DNA of 64,000 nt, taken from assembly GCF_009937955.1 (NCBI RefSeq), contig NZ_AP018439.1, positions 6,200,001-6,264,000 of the forward strand, written 5' to 3'. A program made the position numbers and the translations under genes. The DNA comes from Undibacterium sp. KW1 (GTDB lineage: Bacteria > Pseudomonadota > Gammaproteobacteria > Burkholderiales > Burkholderiaceae_D). The notes beneath the pieces are model-generated. The model saw nothing but the letters and a program-made list of their open reading frames with translations, did not search any database and was not told the DNA's origin. Shown one piece after another: positions 17,272 through 27,754 of the stretch. Each line of letters starts with the position of its first letter. Within the stretch, counting starts at the first letter, position 1.

Positions 17272-18525
17272 CTATTTTGTCACCCCATCTTCCTTGAACA
17301 TGGTTTTCAAACCACGCAAGGCCTGGCGTATGCGCGACTCATTTTCAATTAAGGCAAAGCGCACATATTCATCGCCATATTCACCAAAGCCTATGCCGGG
17401 TGAGACGCAGAGTTTGGCTTTTTCCAGTACCTGTTTGGAAAATTCCAGCGAACCCAGATGGCGGTAATGCTCTGGGATGTGTGCCCAGATATACATCGAG
17501 GCCTTGGGTTTTTCCACCATCCAGCCCAGTTCATGCAAGCCTTTGACGAGTACATCGCGGCGGCGCTGGTACTGGTCGCGTATCTCATTGACGCAAGTCT
17601 GGTCGCCCTCGAGTGCAGCAATCGCCGCCACCTGCACGGGTGTGAAGCTGCCATAGTCGTGGTAACTCTTGATACGGGCGAGTGCCGCGACCAGTTCCTT
17701 GTTACCGACCATGAAGCCTATGCGCCAGCCGGCCATGTTATAACTCTTGGACATCGTGAAAAATTCCACGGCTACGTCGCGTGCCCCGGGCACCTGCATG
17801 ATGGACGGGGCTTTCCAGCCGTCGTAGGTGATGTCGGCATAAGCCAGATCATGCACCACCAGAATATTGTGTTCCTTGGCCAGCTTGACCACGCGCTCAA
17901 AAAATTCCAGCTCCACGCATTGCGCGGTGGGATTCGATGGAAAGCCAAAGATCATCATCTTCGGTTTGGGATAAGTTTCGCGTATGGCTCTTTCCAGCTC
18001 GGCAAAAAAATCCACGCCAGGGCTCATGCGTATCGAACGTATATCGGCACCGGCGATCACCGCGCCATAGATATGGATAGGGTAGCTGGGATTGGGCACC
18101 AGCACCGTGTCACCCTTGTCCAGCGTTGCCAGCATCAGATGCGCCAGACCTTCTTTCGAACCTATGGTGACAATGGCTTCGCTATCAGGATTGATATCGA
18201 CTTCGTAACGGCTCTTGTACCAGTGCGCAATAGCACGGCGTAAACGGGGTATGCCCTTGGAGGCAGAATAACCGTGGGTGTCAGGGCGTTGTGCCACTTC
18301 GACCAGTTTTTCTACGATGTGCGCAGGGGTTGCGCCATCGGGATTACCCATGGACATATCGATGATGTCTTCGCCACGACGGCGCGCGGCCATCTTCAGC
18401 TCGGCAGTGATATTGAATACGTAAGGGGGAAGGCGGTTGATACGAGCGAAAGAGAACTTTGTTGCAGGCACAGGTGCGCCTTCAACAGTAGAACCCCGGC
18501 CCGGCGGAGTAGTTGTATTTGTCAT
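17272..18525 (-). CDS. alaC: Alanine transaminase, AlaC type
   Basis: This PLP enzyme makes alanine from pyruvate and glutamate. The 417-residue protein is a class I/II aminotransferase with [41 protein letters not shown] and the PLP Lys K260 in [16 protein letters not shown]. That set is characteristic of AlaC. In many Burkholderiales this gene precedes the homoserine dehydrogenase and threonine synthase genes; here those are absent and a small unknown gene follows. The first 25 residues are a variable leader. Confidence 0.92.
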   Translation of the reverse strand: MTNTTTPPGRGSTVEGAPVPATKFSFARINRLPPYVFNITAELKMAARRRGEDIIDMSMGNPDGATPAHIVEKLVEVAQRPDTHGYSASKGIPRLRRAIAHWYKSRYEVDINPDSEAIVTIGSKEGLAHLMLATLDKGDTVLVPNPSYPIHIYGAVIAGADIRSIRMSPGVDFFAELERAIRETYPKPKMMIFGFPSNPTAQCVELEFFERVVKLAKEHNILVVHDLAYADITYDGWKAPSIMQVPGARDVAVEFFTMSKSYNMAGWRIGFMVGNKELVAALARIKSYHDYGSFTPVQVAAIAALEGDQTCVNEIRDQYQRRRDVLVKGLHELGWMVEKPKASMYIWAHIPEHYRHLGSLEFSKQVLEKAKLCVSPGIGFGEYGDEYVRFALIENESRIRQALRGLKTMFKEDGVTK

Positions 18526-18717
18526 TATCTAAATTGTACGTAGCCCTTGTAGTCCATAAGACTGCAAGAACGGGCGCCCGGAACCGTCCGAGCGACGTTG
18601 AAGCGATTTGCTTCGCGTTTGATTGTAGCTAGCAATCTGGATTTCAGCAAGATGCGTTATGCTTGCTAAAACAAATTTGTCGCTATTCAATCAATTCGAA
18701 AAAAGTGGAGCCGTAAC

Positions 18718-19611
18718 ATGAACTTATTCCAGGAAGGCATATTGCAGGTCGCCCCTGCCCATGCCGTTTATCTCAGTCTGAATATCAAGGCAGGTGCTGA
18801 TGCCGTAACTGTCAAGAAGGTAATACGCGATCTTGCTGACAAGACTGATGGCCAGAATCTGGTCATCGGTTTCGGTGCCAGCCTCTTGCAGTTATTAGGC
18901 AGTGAGATCACAGGCATGAAAGAATTCCACGGCATAGAAGGCAGCCGCATGCGCCTGCCTGCGACACCAGCAGCATTGTGGTGCTGGTTGCGCCAGCATG
19001 AACGCGGTGATCTGGTGCGCCAGTTACACCAACTTCTGTCTTTGCTGGCACCGGCATTTGAAGTACAACAACAGGTCGATGCCTTCAAATACAAGGAAGG
19101 CCGTGACCTCAGCGGTTATGAAGATGGTACCGAGAATCCGCATGACGATGCTGCCATCGCTGCTGCTTTTGTGGCGGGTGACACGCCCGGTCTGGCAGGT
19201 TCAAGCTTCGTCGCCATCCAGCAATGGCTGCACAAGTTTCATCGCTTTGATGCCATGGCAACAGCAGACCAGGACAATGCCATAGGCCGTCGCCGCAGCG
19301 ATAATGAAGAGCTTGAAGATGCGCCAGAATCTGCCCACGTCAAACGTACTGCACAGGAAGATTTCACACCTGAAGCCTTCATGCTCAGGCGTTCCATGCC
19401 CTGGTCTGCACAGGACAAGGCCGGCTTATATTTTGTTGCCTTTGCCAATTCCTTCTACCCGTTTGAAGTGCAGTTGAAACGCATGTCAGGTGCTGAAGAT
19501 GGTGTCACTGATGCCCTGTTCCAGTTCACCGTGCCGCAGACGGGCAGCTATTTCTGGTGCCCGCCCATGCAGGATGGCAAGCCAGATCTGCGCTTATTGA
19601 ACCTCGTCTGA
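18718..19611 (+). CDS. Dyp-type peroxidase (YfeX-like)
   Basis: This haem peroxidase is 297 residues long. The family motif G-x-x-D-G is present as GYEDGTENP (133-141) with the distal acid D136. The proximal haem ligand is H207 in ESAHVKRTA, and the distal Arg lies in LRRSMPW (R224/R225). No signal peptide is seen, so it acts in the cytoplasm or is carried as cargo. YfeX-type members oxidise dyes and porphyrinogens. Its 3' end overlaps the convergent GGDEF-EAL gene by 18 bases. Confidence 0.92.
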   Translation: MNLFQEGILQVAPAHAVYLSLNIKAGADAVTVKKVIRDLADKTDGQNLVIGFGASLLQLLGSEITGMKEFHGIEGSRMRLPATPAALWCWLRQHERGDLVRQLHQLLSLLAPAFEVQQQVDAFKYKEGRDLSGYEDGTENPHDDAAIAAAFVAGDTPGLAGSSFVAIQQWLHKFHRFDAMATADQDNAIGRRRSDNEELEDAPESAHVKRTAQEDFTPEAFMLRRSMPWSAQDKAGLYFVAFANSFYPFEVQLKRMSGAEDGVTDALFQFTVPQTGSYFWCPPMQDGKPDLRLLNLV

Positions 19612-22566
19612 CTCCGGCGCTTTTAACAAGGCGAGGAAGCCTTCCAGCGGCAAGGGTTTGGAGAAGTAATAACCCTGGAAGGCATAGCAATTATGCGCAA
19701 TCAAAAATGCTCGCTGGGCACTGGTTTCCACCCCTTCGGCAATCACATTCAAACCCAGGTTAACGCCCAATGAAATAATCGCGCGGACGATGGTCGCATC
19801 GTTTTCATCGTGGCTGAGATCACGCACAAAAGACTGGTCTATCTTCAACTGGTTCAGCGGCAGGCGTTGCAAATAGGCCAGTGAAGAATAGCCCGTGCCA
19901 AAATCATCCATGGAAAAAGCAATACCGAGCTTTTTCAATTCGTGCATTTTCTCGGTCGTGGCATCGACATTGTCGAGCACGGTACTCTCGGTGAGTTCTA
20001 TCTTCAGGCGGGTTGGGTCTATCTTGTGACGCCGTATGATTTCGCTGAGGGTATCAACAAAATCGACTTGCTGGAATTGTTTGGCACTGACGTTGACCGC
20101 CAGGGTCAGGTGGCGGGTGTCCTTGCTGCCTTCCCATTGCTTGATCTGGGCACAGGCGGTTTCCAGTACCCATAAGCCGATAGGAATAATCAGGCCGGTT
20201 TCTTCTGCCAGCGGGATAAAGTCTGCTGGTGAAATAAAGCCACGGTCAGGATGTATCCAGCGCAGCAGGGCTTCTGCACCGATGAGTTTGCCTTCGGAAT
20301 TCACTTGTACCTGGTAATACAACTGGAATTGATTATTCGCCAGTGCCACGCGCAAATTCGATTCCAGCAGCATGCGCACTACGAGTATGGCTTGCATGGC
20401 CGGGTCAAAAAAGCGCACCGCATTGCGGCCTGCCGTCTTGGCTTCATACATGGCCGTATCGGCGCGCTTGAACAAATCCTTGACCGTGATATCGCCACCC
20501 TGGAACAGGCAGACACCTATACTGCTGGAACCATGATGTTCAAAGTCGGTGATCTGGTAAGGCTGGCTAAGTAGCTGGCGTATCTTCTCGGCTATCCTGT
20601 CAGCCTGGCGCAAGGCTTCTTCTTTTTCTACACTCAGTTCTTCGAGCACCACGACAAATTCATCGCCACCGAGCCGTGCCACGGTGTCACTGTCGCGCAC
20701 ACAGGTTTGCAGGCGGCTGGCAGTTTCTATCAACAGCAGGTCACCCGCATCATGACCACGGGTATCGTTGAGGGTCTTGAAATTATCGAGGTCGATAAAC
20801 AGGATGGCGCTATGATTGTCCTTGCGGTTGCTGACCGAGATCAGGTGTTGCAACCTGTCCATCAGCAAACGGCGGTTCGGTAATTGCGTCAGCGGATCAT
20901 AAAAAGCCAGATTGCGTATCTCTGCTTCATAACCTTTGTGGCGGCTGATGTCATTGAAAGAACCTATGTAATTGCTGACTTCGCCACGGCTATCGGTGAT
21001 CGCTGTCAGGGTCACCATTTGCGGATAAATTTCACCATTCTTGCGGCGGCTCCACAATTCGCCGTGCCAGTAGCGGTGTTCTGCCAGTGAGAGATTGATC
21101 TGCTCAAAAAAATCCCTGTCCTGCTGTTTGGTCTTGTGCAGGGGCGGGCGTTTGCCTATCAGGTCTTCTGTCGTATAGCCAGAAATGCGGGTGAACGCCT
21201 GATTCAGTCTCAGCATGATCCAGTTGGCGTCGGTGACGAAGATACCTTCCTGTGATTCAAAGGTGCAGGCAGCAATGCGCAAATCCTGTTCAGCCTGTTT
21301 GCGTTCGGTAATGTCGGTGATAAAGCAATGCCATAACATCGAGCCGCCGGGCTCAGGTTCTGGCAAGCCATCGAGATACAGCCAGCGTACCGTACCGTCC
21401 TTGCGATGCATGCGAAACTCACTTTGCCAGGGAGCCAGGTTGCGCATGGCATCGCGTATCAGTTCGGTGCCCTTTTCTATATCCTGCGGGTCTATGCGAT
21501 TAAACAAATGCAGGGCATCGTCCCTGACTTCTTCATGCGTGACTTCAAGCATCTGCACAATGGCATCACTGGCAAAAGGGATGCTCGCACTATGGTCAGG
21601 TCGTATGCGGTATTGCAAGACCAGGCCGGGCAAGCGTGAGGCAACCTTGTTGATGCGTTGATAAGCTTCTTCTATTTGCCGGGTGGCGTCTATGCTTTCT
21701 GACTGCAGGGCAGTGATGATCAGGGTGATCAGCACCATGGTCGTCATATACGCCCACAATATCAGCAGGTTGGCCTGGCCACCGTCATAAAACGGCCCCA
21801 TGCTGTGCGATGTTGCCCAGGCCGAGAACAAAGACGTGATCAGCACTGCGCAAGAGGCACCAGTAATGCCAAAGCGCATGGCTGCCCAGATCATGATGCC
21901 CACCATGATGAAGGTCAGGTGCAGGTGGCTGTAGGGGGACGCAAAGATCAGCCAGTTGGCCAGTGCAAACAAGAGCAGAAAGCCAAAGATTTCCTTCCTG
22001 CGTCTGGAAAAGCCAGACAAGGATTTCAGTGAAAAAGACAACAACAGTGGTGCTGCCAGCAAGGCACCTACAGTGTCCCCTGCCCACCAGGTCAGCCAGA
22101 CCGCCGCCGGATCAGCGTTCAGGCCATGCAGCCACAGCGTCAGCGTACCACCGGTCGCCGAGATGCACATGCCCAGCATGACAGCCACGCCAAAGCCGAT
22201 AACGTCACGCCGTCTTGAAAAATTACGCCTGAAACCCTGTTTGCGCAATAACCATTTACTGAGCAGAGGCCCCAGCGTATTCCCTATCGCCAGACTGCCA
22301 GCCACCAGCACACTGAAACCGGCCGACATTTCCAGCAGCCAGGCCGCGATGAACACCGCTGCCGAGGCCAGCTTGCCATAGCGCAGCAAGCCCGTGATGG
22401 CAATGCCGGTTGGCAGCCAGATCAGGCTGACATTCGGGTTGACGTAGGGGATGGACAAACCTATGCGACCGGCACCAAAGTAGGCCAGCATGATCAATAG
22501 AAAATGCCCCAGCCTCAGTTCCTGGCGAAAGTTTCTTGTATTGGCAAATTGCTCTGATTTATGCAT
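19594..22566 (-). CDS. MASE1-PAS-PAS-GGDEF-EAL cyclic di-GMP protein
   Basis: This is a 990-residue membrane sensor. Residues about 20-295 form a MASE1 domain with eight or so helices (SIPYVNPNVSLIWLPTGIAI). Two PAS/PAC units follow at about 300-430 and 430-550. The GGDEF domain has an intact signature at 633-637 (RLGGDEFVVVLEE), and the EAL domain begins near 730 with E765 in GAEALLRW, then LTEST, DDFGTGYSS and AEGVET. Both synthesis and breakdown of cyclic di-GMP are therefore possible, with PAS input deciding which dominates. It runs against the peroxidase gene. Confidence 0.93.
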   Translation of the reverse strand: MHKSEQFANTRNFRQELRLGHFLLIMLAYFGAGRIGLSIPYVNPNVSLIWLPTGIAITGLLRYGKLASAAVFIAAWLLEMSAGFSVLVAGSLAIGNTLGPLLSKWLLRKQGFRRNFSRRRDVIGFGVAVMLGMCISATGGTLTLWLHGLNADPAAVWLTWWAGDTVGALLAAPLLLSFSLKSLSGFSRRRKEIFGFLLLFALANWLIFASPYSHLHLTFIMVGIMIWAAMRFGITGASCAVLITSLFSAWATSHSMGPFYDGGQANLLILWAYMTTMVLITLIITALQSESIDATRQIEEAYQRINKVASRLPGLVLQYRIRPDHSASIPFASDAIVQMLEVTHEEVRDDALHLFNRIDPQDIEKGTELIRDAMRNLAPWQSEFRMHRKDGTVRWLYLDGLPEPEPGGSMLWHCFITDITERKQAEQDLRIAACTFESQEGIFVTDANWIMLRLNQAFTRISGYTTEDLIGKRPPLHKTKQQDRDFFEQINLSLAEHRYWHGELWSRRKNGEIYPQMVTLTAITDSRGEVSNYIGSFNDISRHKGYEAEIRNLAFYDPLTQLPNRRLLMDRLQHLISVSNRKDNHSAILFIDLDNFKTLNDTRGHDAGDLLLIETASRLQTCVRDSDTVARLGGDEFVVVLEELSVEKEEALRQADRIAEKIRQLLSQPYQITDFEHHGSSSIGVCLFQGGDITVKDLFKRADTAMYEAKTAGRNAVRFFDPAMQAILVVRMLLESNLRVALANNQFQLYYQVQVNSEGKLIGAEALLRWIHPDRGFISPADFIPLAEETGLIIPIGLWVLETACAQIKQWEGSKDTRHLTLAVNVSAKQFQQVDFVDTLSEIIRRHKIDPTRLKIELTESTVLDNVDATTEKMHELKKLGIAFSMDDFGTGYSSLAYLQRLPLNQLKIDQSFVRDLSHDENDATIVRAIISLGVNLGLNVIAEGVETSAQRAFLIAHNCYAFQGYYFSKPLPLEGFLALLKAPESDEVQ

Positions 22567-22759
22567 GGACGAGGACTATAAATGGCTTGAGCAATTATGC
22601 GGCAAAGGCAGGGATGCATTGGTTAACTTTTGATAAGTCAACATTCCGTATCAACAAGTCGCGGGCTGGCAAAACCCCATACAGCAGCTTTTGCTTAACT
22701 TTAGATCAATATCCATCGTTCTTCCAGGCTGAGATGGAAAACGCCCACCCTGGCAAATT

Positions 22760-22824
22760 TTTACATCTTGTTTACGCCACCCATTTAAGTCTTTACGAAG
22801 TTTTTACATGCTTCTGGCTATGCT
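22760..22824 (+). promoter_or_regulatory. kdp promoter with KdpE-type direct repeats
   Basis: Two pairs of hexamers have an exact 11-base period: TTTACA (22760) with TTTACG (22771), and TTTACG (22792) with TTTACA (22803). The pairs are 32 bases apart, about three helical turns. OmpR-family regulators such as KdpE and PhoB bind such repeats. The last hexamer ends about 10 bases before a TATGCT -10 candidate (22819-22824), where an activator box would replace the -35. An inverted TGTAAAAAC lies at 22831. Assignment to KdpE is inference from position. Confidence 0.65.
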
Positions 22825-22851
22825 TCAACGTGTAAAAACGAGGAGCGAAGC

Positions 22852-22956
22852 ATGGAATATCTGATGGAATTTTTATATCTCGCAGGCATGGGAATGTTCT
22901 TCCTGCTGATCTGGGCTTTGGTGCTGGCCTGCGACACTTTGGGAGCAAAAGCATGA
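22852..22956 (+). CDS. 34-residue membrane peptide leading the kdp operon
   Basis: ATG 22852 has a strong AGGAG 7 bases upstream. The product begins MEYLMEFLYLAGMGMFFLLI and ends ACDTLGAKA, giving one transmembrane helix. Its stop codon overlaps the kdpF start as ATGA (22953-22956), so translation is coupled. It is distinct from KdpF, which follows. I do not know a name for it; an accessory or regulatory role in the Kdp complex is inference from the coupling. Confidence 0.65.
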   Translation: MEYLMEFLYLAGMGMFFLLIWALVLACDTLGAKA

Positions 22957-23042
22957 ATCCCTTCTACATCGTGGGCACGGTGGTGGCTGCCGCCCTGTTC
23001 GTTTATCTGATCGCAGCCTTGTTGAATGCCGAGGAGCTGTGA
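22953..23042 (+). CDS. kdpF: Potassium-transporting ATPase subunit F
   Basis: This 29-residue single-helix peptide (MNPFYIVGTVVAAALFVYLI, then an acidic tail) stabilises the KdpFABC complex in the inner membrane. Its length and position before kdpA are diagnostic. It overlaps the previous small ORF by four bases and the kdpA start by one (TGATG), so all three are translationally coupled. Confidence 0.88.
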   Translation: MNPFYIVGTVVAAALFVYLIAALLNAEEL

Positions 23043-24850
23043 TGACTACGCAAGCAATTGTTTTATTGGTATTGTTTCTTGGTGTGCTACTGCTCTTGTC
23101 TTATCCTTTGGGTCGCTACATCGCCAGGATAGCGGATGACAAGGCCACAGTACCTGGCATGGGCTGGTTGCGCTGGCTGGAAAAAGGCTTGTACCGTGTC
23201 GCAGGCGTTAAAGCAGAAGCAGGCATGGGCTGGAAGCAATTTGCTGTCGCCTTGCTGGTGTTTAATACCCTGGGCGCATTGCTGGTGTATGCAGTGCAAC
23301 GCCTGCAAGTCTGGCTGCCTTTGAATCCGCAAAACATGGCGAATGTCAGCATGGATTCATCCTTCAATACCGCGGTCAGCTTTGTCGCCAATACCAACTG
23401 GCAAGGCTATGCCGGTGAATCCACCATGAGTTACCTGACACAGATGCTGGTGCTGGCCGGACAAAACTTCTTTTCCGCAGCGACCGGCATAGCAGTCGTG
23501 TTTGCGCTGATACGCGGTTTTTCCCGTCATTCAGCCACGTCCATAGGTAATTTCTGGACTGATATCACTCGTTCTACCCTGTACCTGCTGTTGCCATTGT
23601 CGGTGATATTTGCCGTCTTCCTCATGGGCCAGGGCGTGATCCAGAATTTCTCTGGCTATAAAGACGTGCAACTGATTGACCCGGTCACTTACAGCCAGCC
23701 CAAGCTCGGCCCTGACGCGCAAGCTTTGAAAGATGACAAGGGTGCACCCATCATGGAAACCCTGACGGCGACTACCCAAACCCTGCCCATGGGCCCGGTG
23801 GCTTCGCAAGAAGCGATCAAGATGCTGGGCACCAATGGTGGCGGCTTTTTCAATGCCAATTCGGCACATCCTTATGAAAACCCCAGCTACCTGAGCAATT
23901 TCATGCAGATGATCGCCATCTTCCTGATACCTGCTGCGCTGTGTTTTGCTTTTGGCCACATGGTCGGTGATATGCGCCAGGGTTGGGCGGTATTGACGGC
24001 AATGACGGTCTTGTTCGTGGCAATGACGCTGACAGTGATGTTGTCTGAACAGCAGACTCACCCGGTGCTTGCTTCCATGAATATCGACCAGGCTACTTCA
24101 GCCCTGCAAGCCGGTGGCAATATGGAAGGCAAGGAAACCCGCTTCGGCATCAGCGCCTCCAGCCTGTTTGTGGCCGTGACGACGGCAGCCTCCTGCGGTG
24201 CAGTGAACGCCATGCATGATTCCCTCATGCCTATCGGCGGCCTGGTACCTATCGTCCTCATGCAGTTTGGTGAAGTGGTGTTTGGTGGCGTAGGCAGTGG
24301 CCTGTACGGCATGTTGATCTTCGCGATATTGGCCGTGTTTATTGCTGGCCTGATGATAGGCCGCACTCCAGAATACCTGGGCAAGAAAATCCAGGCATTT
24401 GAAATGAAGATGACTTCCATCGCCATCCTGGTAACACCGGTATTGGTGCTGGCTGGCACAGCCATCGCAGTCATGTCGGAGGCAGGCAAGGCCGGTATTC
24501 TGAATCCCGGTGCCCATGGTTTTTCTGAAGTGCTGTATGCCTTCACCTCTGCTGCCAACAACAATGGCAGCGCCTTTGCCGGCTTGAGTGCGAATACGCC
24601 CTTCTACAACATCATGCTGGCGATAGCCATGTGGTTTGGCCGCTTTGCCATGATCGTGCCTGTGCTGGCGATAGCCGGTTCACTGGCAAGCAAGAAAAGG
24701 CTGGAAGCCAATGCCGGCACCATGCCCACCCATGGCCCCATGTTCATTGCCTTGCTGGTTGGTACGGTGGTGCTCATCAGTGTGCTCAATTATGTGCCTG
24801 CCCTGGCCTTGGGACCAGTGGTTGAACATCTGCAACTGATCGCGAAATAA
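23042..24850 (+). CDS. kdpA: Potassium-transporting ATPase subunit A
   Basis: KdpA is the K+-selective channel-like subunit of the high-affinity Kdp pump. ATG 23042 overlaps the kdpF stop and has GAGGAG about 6 bases upstream; the GTG one codon earlier is less likely. The 602-residue protein has the four selectivity-filter segments: NTNWQGYAGESTMSY, LGTNGGGFFNANSAHPYENP, TTAASCGAVNAMHDS and AANNNGSAFAGL. It is about 45 residues longer than the E. coli protein; I did not locate the extra residues. Confidence 0.97.
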   Translation: MTTQAIVLLVLFLGVLLLLSYPLGRYIARIADDKATVPGMGWLRWLEKGLYRVAGVKAEAGMGWKQFAVALLVFNTLGALLVYAVQRLQVWLPLNPQNMANVSMDSSFNTAVSFVANTNWQGYAGESTMSYLTQMLVLAGQNFFSAATGIAVVFALIRGFSRHSATSIGNFWTDITRSTLYLLLPLSVIFAVFLMGQGVIQNFSGYKDVQLIDPVTYSQPKLGPDAQALKDDKGAPIMETLTATTQTLPMGPVASQEAIKMLGTNGGGFFNANSAHPYENPSYLSNFMQMIAIFLIPAALCFAFGHMVGDMRQGWAVLTAMTVLFVAMTLTVMLSEQQTHPVLASMNIDQATSALQAGGNMEGKETRFGISASSLFVAVTTAASCGAVNAMHDSLMPIGGLVPIVLMQFGEVVFGGVGSGLYGMLIFAILAVFIAGLMIGRTPEYLGKKIQAFEMKMTSIAILVTPVLVLAGTAIAVMSEAGKAGILNPGAHGFSEVLYAFTSAANNNGSAFAGLSANTPFYNIMLAIAMWFGRFAMIVPVLAIAGSLASKKRLEANAGTMPTHGPMFIALLVGTVVLISVLNYVPALALGPVVEHLQLIAK

Positions 24851-24871
24851 CGCACGAATTAATTTAAGCAG

Positions 24872-24911
24872 TCTGAGTGACAGCCGCATCTGGAATGCGC
24901 TTTCATTCAGA
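24872..24911 (+). other. Stem-loop between kdpA and kdpB
   Basis: TCTGAGTGA (24872-24880) pairs with TCATTCAGA (24903-24911) with one G-U pair, and an inner CGCAT / ATGCG extends it. It occupies the 87-base kdpA-kdpB gap, the longest in the operon, and has no T tract. It may influence mRNA stability or the ratio of subunits. Confidence 0.5.
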
Positions 24912-24937
24912 CCCGCCAGTAGTTTAAGGGGATTAAC

Positions 24938-27106
<2,169 letters not shown>

Positions 27107-27133
27107 ATTTATATCGCTCAATAAGGAATCATC

Positions 27134-27736
27134 ATGAGTACTATTACAAACAATGACGCTGGTAGTTCAATTTTTCGTCCCGCCATCGTCCTGCTCGCCG
27201 GGCTGACACTGGTGGTTGGCGTCGTCTATCCCTTTGCCATGACAGGCCTGGGTAAAGTTATTTTTAGCAATCAGGCAGAAGGCAGCCTGATTGTACAGGA
27301 TGGCAAGACTGTTGGCTCTTCCCTGATAGGTCAGGCTTTTTCTTCACCAAAATATTTTTGGGGCAGGCCATCTGCCACTGGCCCTATGCCAAATAATGCG
27401 GGCGGATCCAGCGGCTCCAATTTTGGCCCTACCAATGTGGCGCAAATTGATGCCATCAAAGGCAGGGTTGAGGCATTGAAAGCGGCTGACCCTGGCAATA
27501 CTGCAAAAATCCCTGTTGATTTGGTGACGGCATCGGCCAGTGGCCTCGATCCTGAAATCAGCCTGGCGGCTGCCAACTACCAACTGGCCAGGGTGGCACG
27601 CGAACGCAAGGTGCAAGAGTCGCAAGTCAAGGCTATCATAGACCAACTGGCGCAACAGCCCACGCTGGGTTTGCTGGGTGAGGCCAGGGTCAATGTGCTG
27701 GCTTTGAATCTGGCACTGGACAAGCTCGGCAAGTAG
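27134..27736 (+). CDS. kdpC: Potassium-transporting ATPase subunit C
   Basis: This is a 200-residue inner-membrane chaperone-like subunit of KdpFABC. One N-terminal helix (about 14-36, IVLLAGLTLVVGVVYPFAMT) is followed by a periplasmic domain with the family signatures GSSLIGQAFSSPKYFWGRPSA, VTASASGLDPEISLAAA and YQLARVARER. AAGGAATC precedes ATG 27134. It lies 27 bases after kdpB. Confidence 0.96.
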   Translation: MSTITNNDAGSSIFRPAIVLLAGLTLVVGVVYPFAMTGLGKVIFSNQAEGSLIVQDGKTVGSSLIGQAFSSPKYFWGRPSATGPMPNNAGGSSGSNFGPTNVAQIDAIKGRVEALKAADPGNTAKIPVDLVTASASGLDPEISLAAANYQLARVARERKVQESQVKAIIDQLAQQPTLGLLGEARVNVLALNLALDKLGK

Positions 27737-27754
27737 TTTAAAAATAAGATCAAT

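Noticed and set aside
17458..18243. 261-codon open frame on the plus strand
   Set aside because: Antisense to alaC, with His-rich low-complexity composition and no recognisable domain.
19594..19611. Overlap of peroxidase and GGDEF-EAL genes as a possible error
   Set aside because: Both C-termini look natural and short convergent overlaps are common.
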